Shown: positions 28,282 to 38,392, numbered from the stretch's first letter. The stretch is 64,000 bases of DNA from Saprospiraceae bacterium (GCA_020850225.1 JADZFD010000045.1:1-64000); one strand, 5' to 3'. A program made the numbers and translations. Notes: generated from the letters alone by a model not told the origin.

Positions 28282-28986
28282 ATGAATCAAGATAAGGGAA
28301 GTCTGTTTCTAATACCTTGTCCGGTTGCAGATAAAAAAATTTCGAGTTTATCTCGTGAAGCCCTGGATGTACTTCATGGTATTACACATTTTATAGTAGA
28401 AAGAGCCAAAACAGCCAGGCATTTTATTAAGGATGCAGGACATCCGGTACCTTTACCAGAACTTTTTATTCACGAGATTACCGATGACAACAGAGCAAAC
28501 GAAGCATTTCTGCACTCACTCCTATCAGGAATCAATATAGGTGTAATTTCCGAAGCCGGTTGTCCATGTATAGCAGATCCCGGATCTGTACTGGTATTGT
28601 GGGCGCATAAGCACGGTATAAGAGTTGTACCACTTGTAGGACCATCTTCCATTTTACTTGCATTGATGGCAAGCGGTATGAACGGTCAGAACTTTGCATT
28701 CAATGGTTATCTTTCGAATAAAAAGCCGGAATTATCAGCCCAACTCAAACAATTGGAAAACAAGGTAAACAAATCCAATCAGACACAGATATGGATGGAA
28801 ACTCCTTACCGTAACCAGTTTATGATAGAAACCTGTATGCTGGTATTGAATAATACTACTTTGTTATGTATCGCCTGCGATATTAATTGTGATACAGAAG
28901 ATATTCAAACCCAAACAGTCGGGGAGTGGAAAAAAACGAAAACAGACCATTATCATAAAAGACTCTGCATCTATTTGATGGGATAA
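28282..28986 (+). CDS. RsmI-like SAM-dependent methyltransferase
   Basis: 234 residues of the tetrapyrrole methylase fold. The hallmark ISEAGCPCIADPGS near 90-103 and VPLVGPSSILLALMASG are close to RsmI (16S rRNA C1402 ribose methylase). The protein lacks the extra C-terminal domain of full RsmI (about 280 residues). Bacteroidota often carry a second, shorter RsmI-like paralogue, and this is probably it. Target unknown. Co-transcribed with fadD. Confidence 0.82.
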   Translation: MNQDKGSLFLIPCPVADKKISSLSREALDVLHGITHFIVERAKTARHFIKDAGHPVPLPELFIHEITDDNRANEAFLHSLLSGINIGVISEAGCPCIADPGSVLVLWAHKHGIRVVPLVGPSSILLALMASGMNGQNFAFNGYLSNKKPELSAQLKQLENKVNKSNQTQIWMETPYRNQFMIETCMLVLNNTTLLCIACDINCDTEDIQTQTVGEWKKTKTDHYHKRLCIYLMG

Positions 28987-29167
28987 ATGGCGGGATTTTA
29001 GGTTTTTTCTAAAAAAATAAAGCTATTATCTTGTCTAAAATGATTGATAACAGATACACAGTTATATAATACCTTTCAGTTATCTCTTTTTTAAAAATAT
29101 TAAATTTTATTTCAGCAGTCTAATCTGTTGTGTAATGCTTGTTACACTTTACATATGGTATATCTCA

Positions 29168-29175
29168 TATTTTTG
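29168..29175 (+). promoter_or_regulatory. Putative -7 box (TATTTTTG) of the lipoprotein gene
   Basis: TAnnTTTG match 21 nt before the ATG at 29197. No -33 element is seen at standard spacing. Confidence 0.4.
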
Positions 29176-29196
29176 TACTATAAAAACAGATTTAAT

Positions 29197-29904
29197 ATGA
29201 AAAACAGATTTTTATTCATTTTCATCAGTTTTACATTGTTCACAATTATGGCATGTAATAAGGACGAAAATACAAATTCATTGGACGGCGCTACAGATAT
29301 TAAATTAACGGAAGTTGATTCTGAGACCGGTGTAAGTGCAATTTTAAACGGAGAACCATTACCTAAAGATGCAGTATCAGATGTAAAGATTATTTCAAGG
29401 AAGGATGGGATAGTAACCTATAATGGTAGTATTAACGGTAATAAGTTAACAACAGAACAAAAGCAACGGTTACTTAATACTTTGCCTGCATTGGTTGATT
29501 ATTATAAGCCCAAAGATGCGAGTTTTAAATTAGGAACCAATAATACCATTGAATACACATTCAAGGTTAAGGTAACATCCGAAGGCTTTCAGCATAGCTT
29601 TATTGATGGAAAACCTATGACAATCAAGTATGGAGATCCTGAAGGTAAAGAGTACAAAATTAAAAGGGATAATGGCGATGAACTTGTTGCAAAAGTTACT
29701 GAAAAAACAGGTAAAGATGACTTTCCATACGGATTTTTTTATATAAAAACCAGCAAGATCGAATTCACCAGTCCCGATAATGATCCGGCATTTAAGAAAA
29801 CTACTGCAAGAATCAATCACAAATTCGGATTGGTATATCTTGAAATAGAAGACAAGGATAAAAACAATCTTCAAATGAAGTTTTTTCCATGGCATGTATT
29901 GTAG
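29197..29904 (+). CDS. Hypothetical lipoprotein
   Basis: 235 residues from ATG 29197. An in-frame start at 29128 would add 23 residues ahead of the signal peptide and lies upstream of the promoter box. The signal peptide ends in a lipobox with Cys at residue 20 (TIMAC), followed by an acidic, Asn-rich tether. The remainder is predicted beta-rich with many Lys/Asp and no recognised motif. Likely anchored in the outer or inner membrane facing the periplasm. Flanked by its own promoter and terminator. Confidence 0.75.
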   Translation: MKNRFLFIFISFTLFTIMACNKDENTNSLDGATDIKLTEVDSETGVSAILNGEPLPKDAVSDVKIISRKDGIVTYNGSINGNKLTTEQKQRLLNTLPALVDYYKPKDASFKLGTNNTIEYTFKVKVTSEGFQHSFIDGKPMTIKYGDPEGKEYKIKRDNGDELVAKVTEKTGKDDFPYGFFYIKTSKIEFTSPDNDPAFKKTTARINHKFGLVYLEIEDKDKNNLQMKFFPWHVL

Positions 29905-30079
29905 AGATTTAACAACTATATAAGTATAGCATTTGTAAAGTCAAACCGGAATCTGCCTATGTAAAAAAAAAAGTTTTGGATAGAATTTTTGTCCAAAGTA
30001 TAAAAATAGAAAAAAATACAATACATTAACTATCCTTTGAGAAAAAATATTCTATTTTAAAAAGTACCATTTTTTTTAA

Positions 30080-30105
30080 AGTCTGACCATTGTCAGGCTT
30101 TTTTT
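30080..30105 (+). terminator. Intrinsic terminator
   Basis: Stem AGTCTGAC (30080-30087) / GTCAGGCT (30092-30099, one G-U pair) with a 4-nt loop and a run of seven T. It lies about 175 nt after the lipoprotein stop in a gene-free stretch (29905-30243) that holds nothing else I recognise. Confidence 0.8.
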
Positions 30106-30243
30106 ATTTAATACGATTTTTACATACAAACCAGACCAATATTTAGATAAAATTATAAAAATAACGGTTAAAAACTCATATTATTAATCAGGGTGTGCAT
30201 CCTAATAGATAAAGTGATTTATGGAGATATATAGATGTTTTAT

Positions 30244-30579
30244 CTATAGCTTTTCATTATTTGTGTGTCTTTTAATATCCCTGGTTGTTTTTTTATCAAT
30301 ATTCTTCTTAAGTGCTTCATCCAGGTCTATTCCTGTTTGGTTGGCGAGACAGGTGACCACCCATATGACATCGGCAAGTTCGTCAGCAAGTTTTTGTATT
30401 TGTTCCTCAGGTGTAAGTGGAGTTTTGAAAGACTGTTCGCCATATATACGGGCTATAAGACGGGAAACTTCCCCTACTTCTTCAGTGAGAATTGCCATAT
30501 TGGTCAATTCAGAGAAGTAGCGAACACCTATTGTTTTTATCCATTTATCTACCAGTTGCTGATATTCTGATATTTGCAT
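30244..30579 (-). CDS. MazG-like nucleotide pyrophosphohydrolase
   Basis: 111-residue all-alpha NTP pyrophosphatase. The divalent-metal motif EExxE is present in LTEEVGEVSRL near 32-42, with DELADVIW near 65-72. It hydrolyses NTPs or modified nucleotides to NMP and PPi (house-cleaning). Its ATG overlaps the dtd stop by one base (TAATG), so it is translationally coupled to dtd. This pairing suggests a shared quality-control role. Confidence 0.9.
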   Translation of the reverse strand: MQISEYQQLVDKWIKTIGVRYFSELTNMAILTEEVGEVSRLIARIYGEQSFKTPLTPEEQIQKLADELADVIWVVTCLANQTGIDLDEALKKNIDKKTTRDIKRHTNNEKL

Positions 30580-31031
30580 TATTCTTTATTTTTGGAGTCT
30601 ATAATAATCGTTACTGGTCCATCATTAGTCAGATGTACCTGCATATCTGCGCCAAAAATACCAGACATTACGGATCTGCCTGACTGAACTTCCAGTTGTT
30701 TTAAAAAATATTCATAAAGAGGAATAGCCGTTTCCGGCCGCGCAGCTTTAATATAGGATGGACGGTTTCCTTTCTTTGTACTTGCATGCAATGTAAATTG
30801 ACTCACTACCAGAAAATTACCATTAACATCCTGAACAGGCAAATTCATTTTACCTTCTGCATCACTGAATATCCTCATTGCAGCTATTTTACCGGTCAGC
30901 CAGTCAGCATCTTGCAGTGAATCAGTTTCTTCTATTCCCAGGAGAATTAATATGCCTTGATCTATGTGAGAATGTATAACTTTGTCAATCTCTACAGTGG
31001 CTTGGGTCACACGTTGTAAAACTACTCGCAT
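30579..31031 (-). CDS. dtd: D-aminoacyl-tRNA deacylase
   Basis: 150 residues. SQFTLHA at 77-83 and NDGPVT at 136-141 (the cross-subunit Gly-Pro motif) are diagnostic. It removes D-amino acids (and glycine mischarged on tRNA-Ala) from tRNA. The open frame extends to 31211, but the extra 60 residues are Ile/Tyr/Phe/Asn-rich translation of the AT-rich intergenic DNA; MRVVLQRVTQA at 31031 is the family start. Immediately downstream is the coupled mazG-like gene. Transcription points away from the candidate origin. Confidence 0.95.
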   Translation of the reverse strand: MRVVLQRVTQATVEIDKVIHSHIDQGILILLGIEETDSLQDADWLTGKIAAMRIFSDAEGKMNLPVQDVNGNFLVVSQFTLHASTKKGNRPSYIKAARPETAIPLYEYFLKQLEVQSGRSVMSGIFGADMQVHLTNDGPVTIIIDSKNKE

Positions 31032-31101
31032 AATATAATTATAAACATATAAATAAAAATAAATATATAAACCAATGACTTTTAATATTAGTTTTCTATA
31101 A

Positions 31102-31110
31102 TTATCCACA
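31102..31110 (+). promoter_or_regulatory. DnaA box TTATCCACA
   Basis: Exact match to the strong DnaA box consensus, within the candidate origin. Confidence 0.65.
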
Positions 31111-31377
31111 TACATATTGTGAAAAGAATTGTAAAAGTAAATCTTTATCCATAATAAATAAAAATACAAATTTAAAAAAAATATATATAAACATTTTTGA
31201 TTACTAATCATTATGCATTCAACACGGATTCCACAAGTTGATAAGATAAAACATATCCACCAGTAGTATATAAATAATTAATTTAATAAATGTTAATTAA
31301 TTCAATTTCAAGTCAATATGTTTAATAGCCATGTAGATAAGTTATGTATAAAATAGTACTTATAAATTTTAGGATAC

Positions 31378-31386
31378 TTATACACA
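31378..31386 (+). promoter_or_regulatory. DnaA box TTATACACA
   Basis: Exact match to TTATNCACA, within the candidate origin, 268 bp from the other perfect box. Confidence 0.6.
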
Positions 31387-31508
31387 TATACACATTGCTA
31401 ATAATAAATAATAGAATTTTATATAAATAATTTAATATTATTAGTAAAAAAAGCAGACATGGAAAAATGAAATTTTTTTTATTGTTTCTGATTAATTATT
31501 TTTGTTGC

Positions 31509-32588
31509 ATGATTGAATCAAAAAGATATTCTCAACAGGTACTTACATGGCTGTTTATCGGTATTGTTATGATTTTCCTTCAGGTCGTTATTGGAGGAAT
31601 AACACGATTGACAGAATCGGGATTATCCATAACAAAGTGGGATGTTGTAAGTGGAACTTTTCCACCATTAACAGAAGCTGGTTGGCAAAAAGAATTTGAT
31701 TTGTATAAACAAACTCCTCAATACAGGGAAATCAATGAAGGTATGTCTTTCAGTGATTTTAAGTTTATTTATTTCTGGGAGTATGTTCACAGATTGTGGG
31801 CAAGAGTTATGGGGTTTGTATTTTTGATACCTTTTATCTATTTTGTAGTTCGGAAAAAACTGGACAGTAAACTGTACAAAAACTTAGGTATAGTAATGCT
31901 ACTTGCCATATTAGCAGCAACTTTTGGATGGATTATGGTAGCCAGTGGACTCATAGAAAGACCCTGGGTGAATGCTTATAAACTATCATTACATTTATTA
32001 ATTGCCTTTTCAGTGTATGTAGCATTGTTATGGACGTATATAAATGCTAAATGGGATAAACCAATTACAAATATAAAAGACAAAGGAATTTATACTCTAT
32101 TTATTTGGTTTACAGTATTTTTTATATTACAATTATTCTTAGGTGGTGTTTTATCAGGTATGCGGGCTGCTGTTGTTTATCCTACCTGGCCTGATATGCA
32201 TGGAAGTTATTTTCCATCAGTAATTTTTGATTTGAATCAGTGGAATGCGGATAATTTCAATAATTACGATAAGAATCCATTCATGCCTGCCCTCATACAT
32301 TTTTTACACAGAAATACAGCATACATAGTGATGATAATTGGCTTAATAGTCAGCTACAGATTTATTATAAATAAATTAGATATTACTAATCGTCTATTAT
32401 ATAGGAAAGTAGGTTATATATTTGCAGGTTTTATTTTTTTACAGGTATTACTTGGGATATTAACAGTATTGAATAGTAAAGGTGAAATTCCCGTATCTCT
32501 GGGTGTTTTGCATCAAATGGGTGCTTTATTATTAATAACAATTGTAGTATATATATTATTTTTACTAAAAGGAACAACTGATAAATAG
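31509..32588 (+). CDS. ctaA: Heme A synthase (COX15/CtaA)
   Basis: Converts heme O to heme A for cytochrome oxidase. About 359 residues with eight membrane helices. The four heme/substrate His are in context: FWEYVHRLWAR, YKLSLHLLIA, LIHFLHRNTAY and GVLHQMGA. GGITRLTESGLSITKWD is the conserved N-terminal loop. An upstream ATG at 31467 adds 14 hydrophobic residues; the ATG at 31509 (MIESKRY) gives the usual N-terminus. It points away from the candidate origin and is followed 29 bp later by an alpha/beta hydrolase gene. Confidence 0.93.
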   Translation: MIESKRYSQQVLTWLFIGIVMIFLQVVIGGITRLTESGLSITKWDVVSGTFPPLTEAGWQKEFDLYKQTPQYREINEGMSFSDFKFIYFWEYVHRLWARVMGFVFLIPFIYFVVRKKLDSKLYKNLGIVMLLAILAATFGWIMVASGLIERPWVNAYKLSLHLLIAFSVYVALLWTYINAKWDKPITNIKDKGIYTLFIWFTVFFILQLFLGGVLSGMRAAVVYPTWPDMHGSYFPSVIFDLNQWNADNFNNYDKNPFMPALIHFLHRNTAYIVMIIGLIVSYRFIINKLDITNRLLYRKVGYIFAGFIFLQVLLGILTVLNSKGEIPVSLGVLHQMGALLLITIVVYILFLLKGTTDK

Positions 32589-32617
32589 TTAATTACTATA
32601 TAAAATGAAAGGCAGAT

Positions 32618-33430
32618 ATGATTAATTTTAATATTATAGAAGAAAAGAAATTTAAGTATTTTGAAAGTTCTCCAGGAAAGGAGCCTATCATTTTACTTCA
32701 CGGCCTTTTAGGTGCTTTAAGTAATTTTGATGGTATTATAAATACTTTTTCAGACAGATATAATGTAGTGGTTCCTATTCTTCCTCTTTTCGAAATTTCT
32801 CCAAGAAGTTTAACAGTTATGAACCTGGTAGGATTTGTAGAAGATTTTGTACATCATAAAAATTTTGAAAAGGTACATATACTTGGAAATTCTCTAGGTG
32901 GACATATAGCACAGTTATATACTTTAAAAAACCCTGATCAAGTATTGAGTTTGATTTTAACAGGAAGTAGTGGTTTGTTTGAGAATTCGATGGGAAATAC
33001 ATTTCCGAAACGAGGAAATTATGAGTATATAAAATCCAAAGCAGAAGGTGTATTTTATAATCCCGAAGTAGCTACTAAGGAATTAGTTGATGAAGTATAT
33101 ACTACTGTAAATAATCTAAAGAAAGCAATTTGTGTTGTTGCTATTGCCAAATCAGCAGTCAGGCATAATCTTGAAGATAAACTACATTTGATAACTACTC
33201 CAACATTAATAGTATGGGGAATACAAGATACTGTAACTCCGATATGGGTAGGTGAAAAGTTTCATGAATTATTATCTAATTCATTAATGGTAAAGATTGA
33301 TAAATGTGGACATGCTCCTATGATGGAATTACCAGATTTATTTAATCAAGCTCTCGAAGACTTTCTTAATAGATTAAGAGAAAATACTTTTAATTCGGTA
33401 TCAAAAGAATCCTATACATTAAATATATAA
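32618..33430 (+). CDS. Alpha/beta hydrolase
   Basis: 270 residues. The oxyanion segment LLHGLLG (27-33), nucleophile elbow GNSLGG with Ser92, acid Asp204 (GIQDTV) and His232 (KCGHAPMME) form a complete catalytic triad. Serine hydrolase of unknown substrate, similar to the MhpC/BioH-like group. Probably in one transcript with ctaA. Its end faces the end of uvrA across the parS pair. Confidence 0.88.
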   Translation: MINFNIIEEKKFKYFESSPGKEPIILLHGLLGALSNFDGIINTFSDRYNVVVPILPLFEISPRSLTVMNLVGFVEDFVHHKNFEKVHILGNSLGGHIAQLYTLKNPDQVLSLILTGSSGLFENSMGNTFPKRGNYEYIKSKAEGVFYNPEVATKELVDEVYTTVNNLKKAICVVAIAKSAVRHNLEDKLHLITTPTLIVWGIQDTVTPIWVGEKFHELLSNSLMVKIDKCGHAPMMELPDLFNQALEDFLNRLRENTFNSVSKESYTLNI

Positions 33431-33470
33431 ATGCTGTAAGCATTATCCTTTTTTTATAAAATAATAATTT

Positions 33471-33504
33471 AAAATACTATGTTCCACGTGGAACATAGTA
33501 TTTT
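33471..33504. promoter_or_regulatory. parS-type palindrome 1 (core TGTTCCACGTGGAACA)
   Basis: The 16-bp core at 33480-33495 is a perfect palindrome and differs from canonical parS only symmetrically (CC/GG in place of TC/GA). The symmetry extends without mismatch to 34 bp (33471-33504). It is the expected ParB/Spo0J binding site. In RNA the long palindrome, followed by TTTTTT, could also form a terminator between convergent genes. Confidence 0.8.
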
Positions 33505-33524
33505 TTATGAAGTAAGTTTGACAA

Positions 33525-33544
33525 TATGTTTCACGTGAAACATA
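33525..33544. promoter_or_regulatory. parS site 2 (core TGTTTCACGTGAAACA)
   Basis: 33527-33542 is an exact copy of the widely conserved chromosomal parS consensus; palindromy extends to 20 bp. It lies 47 bp (core to core) from palindrome 1 and about 2.1 kb from the candidate oriC. It is recognised by ParB for chromosome segregation. Confidence 0.9.
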
Positions 33545-33550
33545 ATATAA

Positions 33551-36388
33551 TCAAAGGAATCGTGCAGTATATGAATCTTTAATATTTTTTAAACCTTCAG
33601 GTACGCCTTCATAAACCAAATATCCTCCCTCTTTTCCACCTTCCGGACCAAGGTCTATAACCCAATCTGCAGCATTAATTACACTCATATTGTGTTCGAC
33701 AATCAGTACTGTATGACCATTTTCAACCAATGCATTGAAAGCTCCCATTAATTTGTCAATATCATAAAAGTGAAGACCTGTGGTAGGTTCGTCAAATATA
33801 AAAAATACATTATTTTTTGTATATTCCTTTACCATAAAGGAAGCTAATTTAACACGTTGAGCTTCACCACCAGATAATGAATTAGAAGACTGACCTAATT
33901 TGATATAACCCAATCCGACATCATATAAGGGTTGTATTTTATTGATTATACTTTTTTGTTTACTAAAAAAGTATAGTGCTTCTTCAATACTTAATTCAAG
34001 TATGTCGTAGATATTTTTATCGAGATATTTAACCTCTAATATTTCATTCTTAAATTTTTTACCATTGCAAACCTCACACGGTATATTGACATCTGCTAGA
34101 AACTGCATTTCTATATTAATAGTACCTTCACCTTTACAGTTATCACATCTTCCTCCATCCACATTGAATGAAAAATGCTTAGGTTCAAAACCGTTTATTT
34201 TGGATGCTGGCTGACCTGCGAACAATTTTCTTATATCGTCATAAGCTTTTACATAAGTTACGGGATTCGATCTTGATGTTTTACCAAGTGGATGCTGGTT
34301 AATCATTTCGACCTGCTGTATTTGTTTCAGGTCACCGCTTAGCTGTCCGTAATTATGGAGTGTGTTTCCCGATTGATTATCTTCAATTATTGATTTGAGT
34401 ACAGGATATAATGTATGCTGTACCAAACTGGTTTTGCCGGAACCCGATACACCCGATACAACAGTGATAGCATGTAATGGTATATGGATATCAATATTTT
34501 TTAAGTTGTGCTCACTGGCACCTTTGAGATAAATGTTATGATTTAATTTTCTTTTATATTCAGGTAAAGTAATTTGCTTCCTTCCTGTAATGTAGTCTGC
34601 TGTTATTCCATTATTTTTTCCTTGAATAAAATCTTTGTAACTTCCTGAATAGACAAGTTCCCCTCCATGAATACCTGCCATAGGCCCTATATCTACAATG
34701 TAGTCGGCATTGCGTATAACGGTATCCTCATGCTCAATGACTATAACTGTATTGCCCTGATTTCTTAATTTTTTTAATACTTTCACCAGATTGGATGTAT
34801 CACGGGGATGTAATCCTACACTGGGTTCATCCAGTATATATAATGAATTGGTAAGATGACTTCCTAAAGTTCTTGTCAGATTTATACGTTGAGTCTCACC
34901 TCCACTGAGCGTATTTCCCAGCCGATCCAGAGAAAGATATCCCAATCCTATTTCCTCCATGGTAGATAACCGGTTTTTCAACTCCGTAAAAATAATTTCG
35001 GCGATGGTTGTATCATGTACACTGAGTTGAACAGTATTGATAAATTCAGCCAGTTCACTGATTGACATCTGACTTAGCTCTGCTATATTTTTGCCAGATA
35101 TTTTTACGTATAACGCCTCTTTTCTCAATCGGCTGCCCATACACATATTACAATTTGTCTTTCCCCTATAACGGGACAACATAACCCTGCTCTGTATTTT
35201 ATAGGATTCTTGTTCAAGCATGTTAAAGAATGCATGTATACCTTCAAAATATGCATTACCATTCCATAATAATACTTTTTGACTATCAGATAATTCTTTA
35301 TAGGGTTTGTGAATTGGAAAATCAAATTTTGATGCACTTCTTATAATCTGGTTATTCCATAACTTACCTTTTTCACCACGCCAGCAAGCGACAGCTTCTT
35401 CATAAATACTTAAATTCGGATTTGGGATAACTAAATCAGGATCAATACCCAGTATTTTACCGTATCCTTCACATTTGGGACATGCTCCATATGAATTATT
35501 AAAATTAAACAAATGTGGGTCCGGTTCTAAAAAAGAAATGTCTCCTTCTTCAAATCGATTGTTAAAATACTGAAGGTTACCATCAAATGTATCTATATAA
35601 CATTCACCACCAGATTCAGAAAATGCAAGGAGCACAGAATCAGCAACTCTCTTTTTATTTTCTTCATCAGTATTCACTACAAAACGGTCAATAATGACTT
35701 TATACTGATGACCTGATATAGTATTTGAAATATTGGTAACGATATCAGATCCTTCCAGAATATTCTGTATGTCATAAACATTTTTATCATATATCACACG
35801 GTTAAATCCTTTCTGTACCAGCAATTCCAGATCCTGTTGGATAGGTCTCTCAAACTTAGTCTGAAGAGGTATTAACAATTGAATCTTTGTTTGGACAGGA
35901 AGGGAGAAAATGTAATTTACAACATCGATAACCTGATGTTTTTTGATTTCATTACCGGTTACAGGAGAGTATGTTTTACCAACCCTGGCGTATAATAACC
36001 GTAGTAAATCATATATTTCGGTCATAGATCCTACAGTAGAACGAGCATTGGAATTGCTTACCTTTTGTTCGACAGCAATAGCAGGACTTATACCTTTTAT
36101 ATAATCTACTTCCGGCTTTTTCATTCTGTCCAGAAACTGTCGTGCATAGGAGGATAAACTTTCTACATACCTGCGCTGACCTTCGGCATACAAGGTATCT
36201 ATGATAAGCGAAGATTTACCAGATCCTGAAAGACCAGTTACGACTACCAGATTGTTTTTGGGAATAAGTAACTCAATATTTTTGAGATTATTAGAGCGTG
36301 CACCTTTGATGTGGATATATTTTCTATATAATGATTTATTATCACTTTCAGATAATGATTCAGATTTAACTTTACTATTCGACTTCAA
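33551..36388 (-). CDS. uvrA: UvrABC excinuclease subunit A
   Basis: 945 residues, full length. Two ABC modules: Walker [10 protein letters not shown] near 52 and GVSGSGKTS in the second half, with LSGGETQR and LSGGEAQR signatures. Zinc-finger Cys motifs include [17 protein letters not shown] and the CDNCKGEG...CEVCNGKKF finger. It scans DNA for damage and loads UvrB. It begins with a short Ser-rich leader before [15 protein letters not shown]. Its stop lies only 9 bp from parS site 2. Confidence 0.97.
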   Translation of the reverse strand: MKSNSKVKSESLSESDNKSLYRKYIHIKGARSNNLKNIELLIPKNNLVVVTGLSGSGKSSLIIDTLYAEGQRRYVESLSSYARQFLDRMKKPEVDYIKGISPAIAVEQKVSNSNARSTVGSMTEIYDLLRLLYARVGKTYSPVTGNEIKKHQVIDVVNYIFSLPVQTKIQLLIPLQTKFERPIQQDLELLVQKGFNRVIYDKNVYDIQNILEGSDIVTNISNTISGHQYKVIIDRFVVNTDEENKKRVADSVLLAFSESGGECYIDTFDGNLQYFNNRFEEGDISFLEPDPHLFNFNNSYGACPKCEGYGKILGIDPDLVIPNPNLSIYEEAVACWRGEKGKLWNNQIIRSASKFDFPIHKPYKELSDSQKVLLWNGNAYFEGIHAFFNMLEQESYKIQSRVMLSRYRGKTNCNMCMGSRLRKEALYVKISGKNIAELSQMSISELAEFINTVQLSVHDTTIAEIIFTELKNRLSTMEEIGLGYLSLDRLGNTLSGGETQRINLTRTLGSHLTNSLYILDEPSVGLHPRDTSNLVKVLKKLRNQGNTVIVIEHEDTVIRNADYIVDIGPMAGIHGGELVYSGSYKDFIQGKNNGITADYITGRKQITLPEYKRKLNHNIYLKGASEHNLKNIDIHIPLHAITVVSGVSGSGKTSLVQHTLYPVLKSIIEDNQSGNTLHNYGQLSGDLKQIQQVEMINQHPLGKTSRSNPVTYVKAYDDIRKLFAGQPASKINGFEPKHFSFNVDGGRCDNCKGEGTINIEMQFLADVNIPCEVCNGKKFKNEILEVKYLDKNIYDILELSIEEALYFFSKQKSIINKIQPLYDVGLGYIKLGQSSNSLSGGEAQRVKLASFMVKEYTKNNVFFIFDEPTTGLHFYDIDKLMGAFNALVENGHTVLIVEHNMSVINAADWVIDLGPEGGKEGGYLVYEGVPEGLKNIKDSYTARFL

Positions 36389-36648
36389 ATTATGGATATT
36401 TATTTTATTATAACTATGGGTAAATAACGGACATTATGCAATGATAATAATAATATATTGATTTATTACAATTAAAAAACTGATGAGATATCATTGTGTT
36501 CAACGTTTATGTATTATACAATGTAATTTGTTTATAAAATGTTGTAAATCCATATTTGAATTTAAGATATAGTAAACTGTTTAATAATTCGTCAAATTAT
36601 TAGTACATAATAATAATTATATGGATATTTGCAAACAAAATTTTTCTT

Positions 36649-38322
36649 ATGGCAACATTTCCAAGCGACATCGAAATTGCTCAGCAGGCAAAAATCAGAC
36701 ACATTAAAGAGATTGCTTCCAAATTAAACATCGGGGAAGATGATCTTGAGTATTATGGTAAGTACAAAGCTAAGTTACCATTACATTTAAGACAAGAACA
36801 ACCTAAGGGAAAGCTGATACTGGTATCTGCACTTTCACCTACTAAATACGGTGAAGGAAAAACAACCATGTCTATAGGTCTGGTAGATGGCCTGAATTAT
36901 AATGGTAATAAAACTGTAGCAGTATTGCGAGAACCATCCTTAGGCCCTATTTTTGGTGTAAAAGGCGGTGCTGCGGGCGGAGGATATGCCCAGGTCATAC
37001 CTATGGAAGATATTAATCTACATTTTACCGGAGACTTTTCAGCTATCGAAAAAGCTAATAATCTGTTAGCAGCTCTGATTGATAATAATATACAGAATAA
37101 GCAGTATAGTCTTAATATTGACCCACGTACAGTTGCCTGGAAAAGGGTGATGGATATGAATGACCGTGCACTCAGACAAATCGTTATTGGATTGGGTGGT
37201 AAGAGCAACGGAATCATAAGAGAAGATGGATTTAATATTACAGCAGCATCAGAGATAATGGCTATTTTGTGTTTAGCCAAGGATATAGAAGATTTAAAAT
37301 ACAGAATTGGCAACATATATATAGGTATGACCTTTGATGGAAAACCTGTTTTTGCAAGAGATCTCAAAGCCGTCGGTGCTATGACTACCTTACTTAAGGA
37401 TGCTATAAAACCTAACTTAGTTCAGACACTTGAAGGTAATCCCGCAATTCTGCATGGCGGACCTTTTGCGAGTATTGCACAAGGAACCAACTCAGTTATT
37501 GCGACTAAGATGGGGTTAAGTCTGGCAGATTATGTAGTTACAGAAGCTGGATTTGGGGCTGATCTGGGTGCAGAAAAATTTATGCATATAAAATGTGTAC
37601 AATCCGGATTAAAACCGGATGGTGCAGTTGTAGTAGCTACAGTCAGAGCATTAAAACATCATGGAGGTGCAGATAAAGACAATTTGTCGGCACCAAATCC
37701 GGAGGCAGTCAGAAAAGGATTTGCCAATCTTGAAAAACACATAGAAAATGTACAAAAGTTTGGCATTAATCCGGTAGTTTGCATTAATGCATTTCCAACA
37801 GATACAAATGAAGATTACGATATTATTAAAGAATTATGCGCCGTTATGGGCGTAAAAGCGGTAGTGAGTACAGCATTTGCAGAAGGTGGCAAAGGCGCTT
37901 CAGCAATTGCTAAAGCCGTTGTTGAAAGTATTGAAGCAGGAACTAATAAGTTTACACCATTGTATAAACTCACAGACTCAATTGAACATAAAATACATAC
38001 TATAGCCACTGAATTATATGGAGCTGATGGAGTTGAATATACTTCAAAAGCCCGTACTCAGTTAAAACAAATCGATAAGCTGGGATTTGGTGGCTTCCCT
38101 GTTTGTATGGTAAAAACACCGGTTTCCTTGTCAGATGATGAGAAGAAAATCGGACGACCACGCGGTTTTAAAATAACAGTTCGTGAATTTGAATATTCAG
38201 CAGGTGCCGGTTTTGTAATTCCGCTTCTGGGTGATGTAATGCGTATGCCGGGATTGCCACCGATTCCAAGCGCTGAAAATATAGATATTACAAATGATGG
38301 TAAAATCAGCGGATTGTTTTAG
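36649..38322 (+). CDS. fhs: Formate-tetrahydrofolate ligase
   Basis: 557 residues. P-loop PTKYGEGKTT near 65-74, VKGGAAGGGYAQVIPMEDINLHFTGD and the C-terminal FGGFPVCMVKT segment are diagnostic. It makes 10-formyl-THF from formate, ATP and THF in one-carbon metabolism. It is a single-gene transcript with 260 bp of AT-rich upstream sequence and its own terminator. Confidence 0.97.
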   Translation: MATFPSDIEIAQQAKIRHIKEIASKLNIGEDDLEYYGKYKAKLPLHLRQEQPKGKLILVSALSPTKYGEGKTTMSIGLVDGLNYNGNKTVAVLREPSLGPIFGVKGGAAGGGYAQVIPMEDINLHFTGDFSAIEKANNLLAALIDNNIQNKQYSLNIDPRTVAWKRVMDMNDRALRQIVIGLGGKSNGIIREDGFNITAASEIMAILCLAKDIEDLKYRIGNIYIGMTFDGKPVFARDLKAVGAMTTLLKDAIKPNLVQTLEGNPAILHGGPFASIAQGTNSVIATKMGLSLADYVVTEAGFGADLGAEKFMHIKCVQSGLKPDGAVVVATVRALKHHGGADKDNLSAPNPEAVRKGFANLEKHIENVQKFGINPVVCINAFPTDTNEDYDIIKELCAVMGVKAVVSTAFAEGGKGASAIAKAVVESIEAGTNKFTPLYKLTDSIEHKIHTIATELYGADGVEYTSKARTQLKQIDKLGFGGFPVCMVKTPVSLSDDEKKIGRPRGFKITVREFEYSAGAGFVIPLLGDVMRMPGLPPIPSAENIDITNDGKISGLF

Positions 38323-38352
38323 TTAAGTATAGTAACGCTGATAAAAATAAAG

Positions 38353-38392
38353 AGACGCTTTTTCTGTTCATTTGGGAAAAGCGTCTTATTGT
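38353..38392 (+). terminator. Intrinsic terminator of fhs
   Basis: Stem AGACGCTTTT (38353-38362) with AAAAGCGTCT (38377-38386), followed by TATTGTTTT. It lies 31 bp after the fhs stop. Confidence 0.8.

Larger units (their letters stand above)
31042..31466. other. Candidate chromosomal replication origin (oriC)
   Basis: About 425 bp between divergent dtd and ctaA. Perfect DnaA boxes (TTATNCACA): 31102-31110 and 31378-31386. One-mismatch copies: TTATCCATA 31145-31153, TGTAGATAA 31333-31341, and a GTTATGTATAA match right after it. The DNA is extremely AT-rich: 6 G/C of 60 at 31141-31200 and 7 of 60 at 31381-31440, suitable as an unwinding element. Two parS-type sites lie 2 kb away. dnaA itself is not in the window, which is common in Bacteroidota. 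Origin status is inference. Confidence 0.6.

Noticed and set aside
31032..31211. 60-residue N-terminal extension of the dtd frame
   Set aside because: Low-complexity Ile/Tyr/Phe/Asn translation of the AT-rich origin-like DNA; the family start is at 31031.
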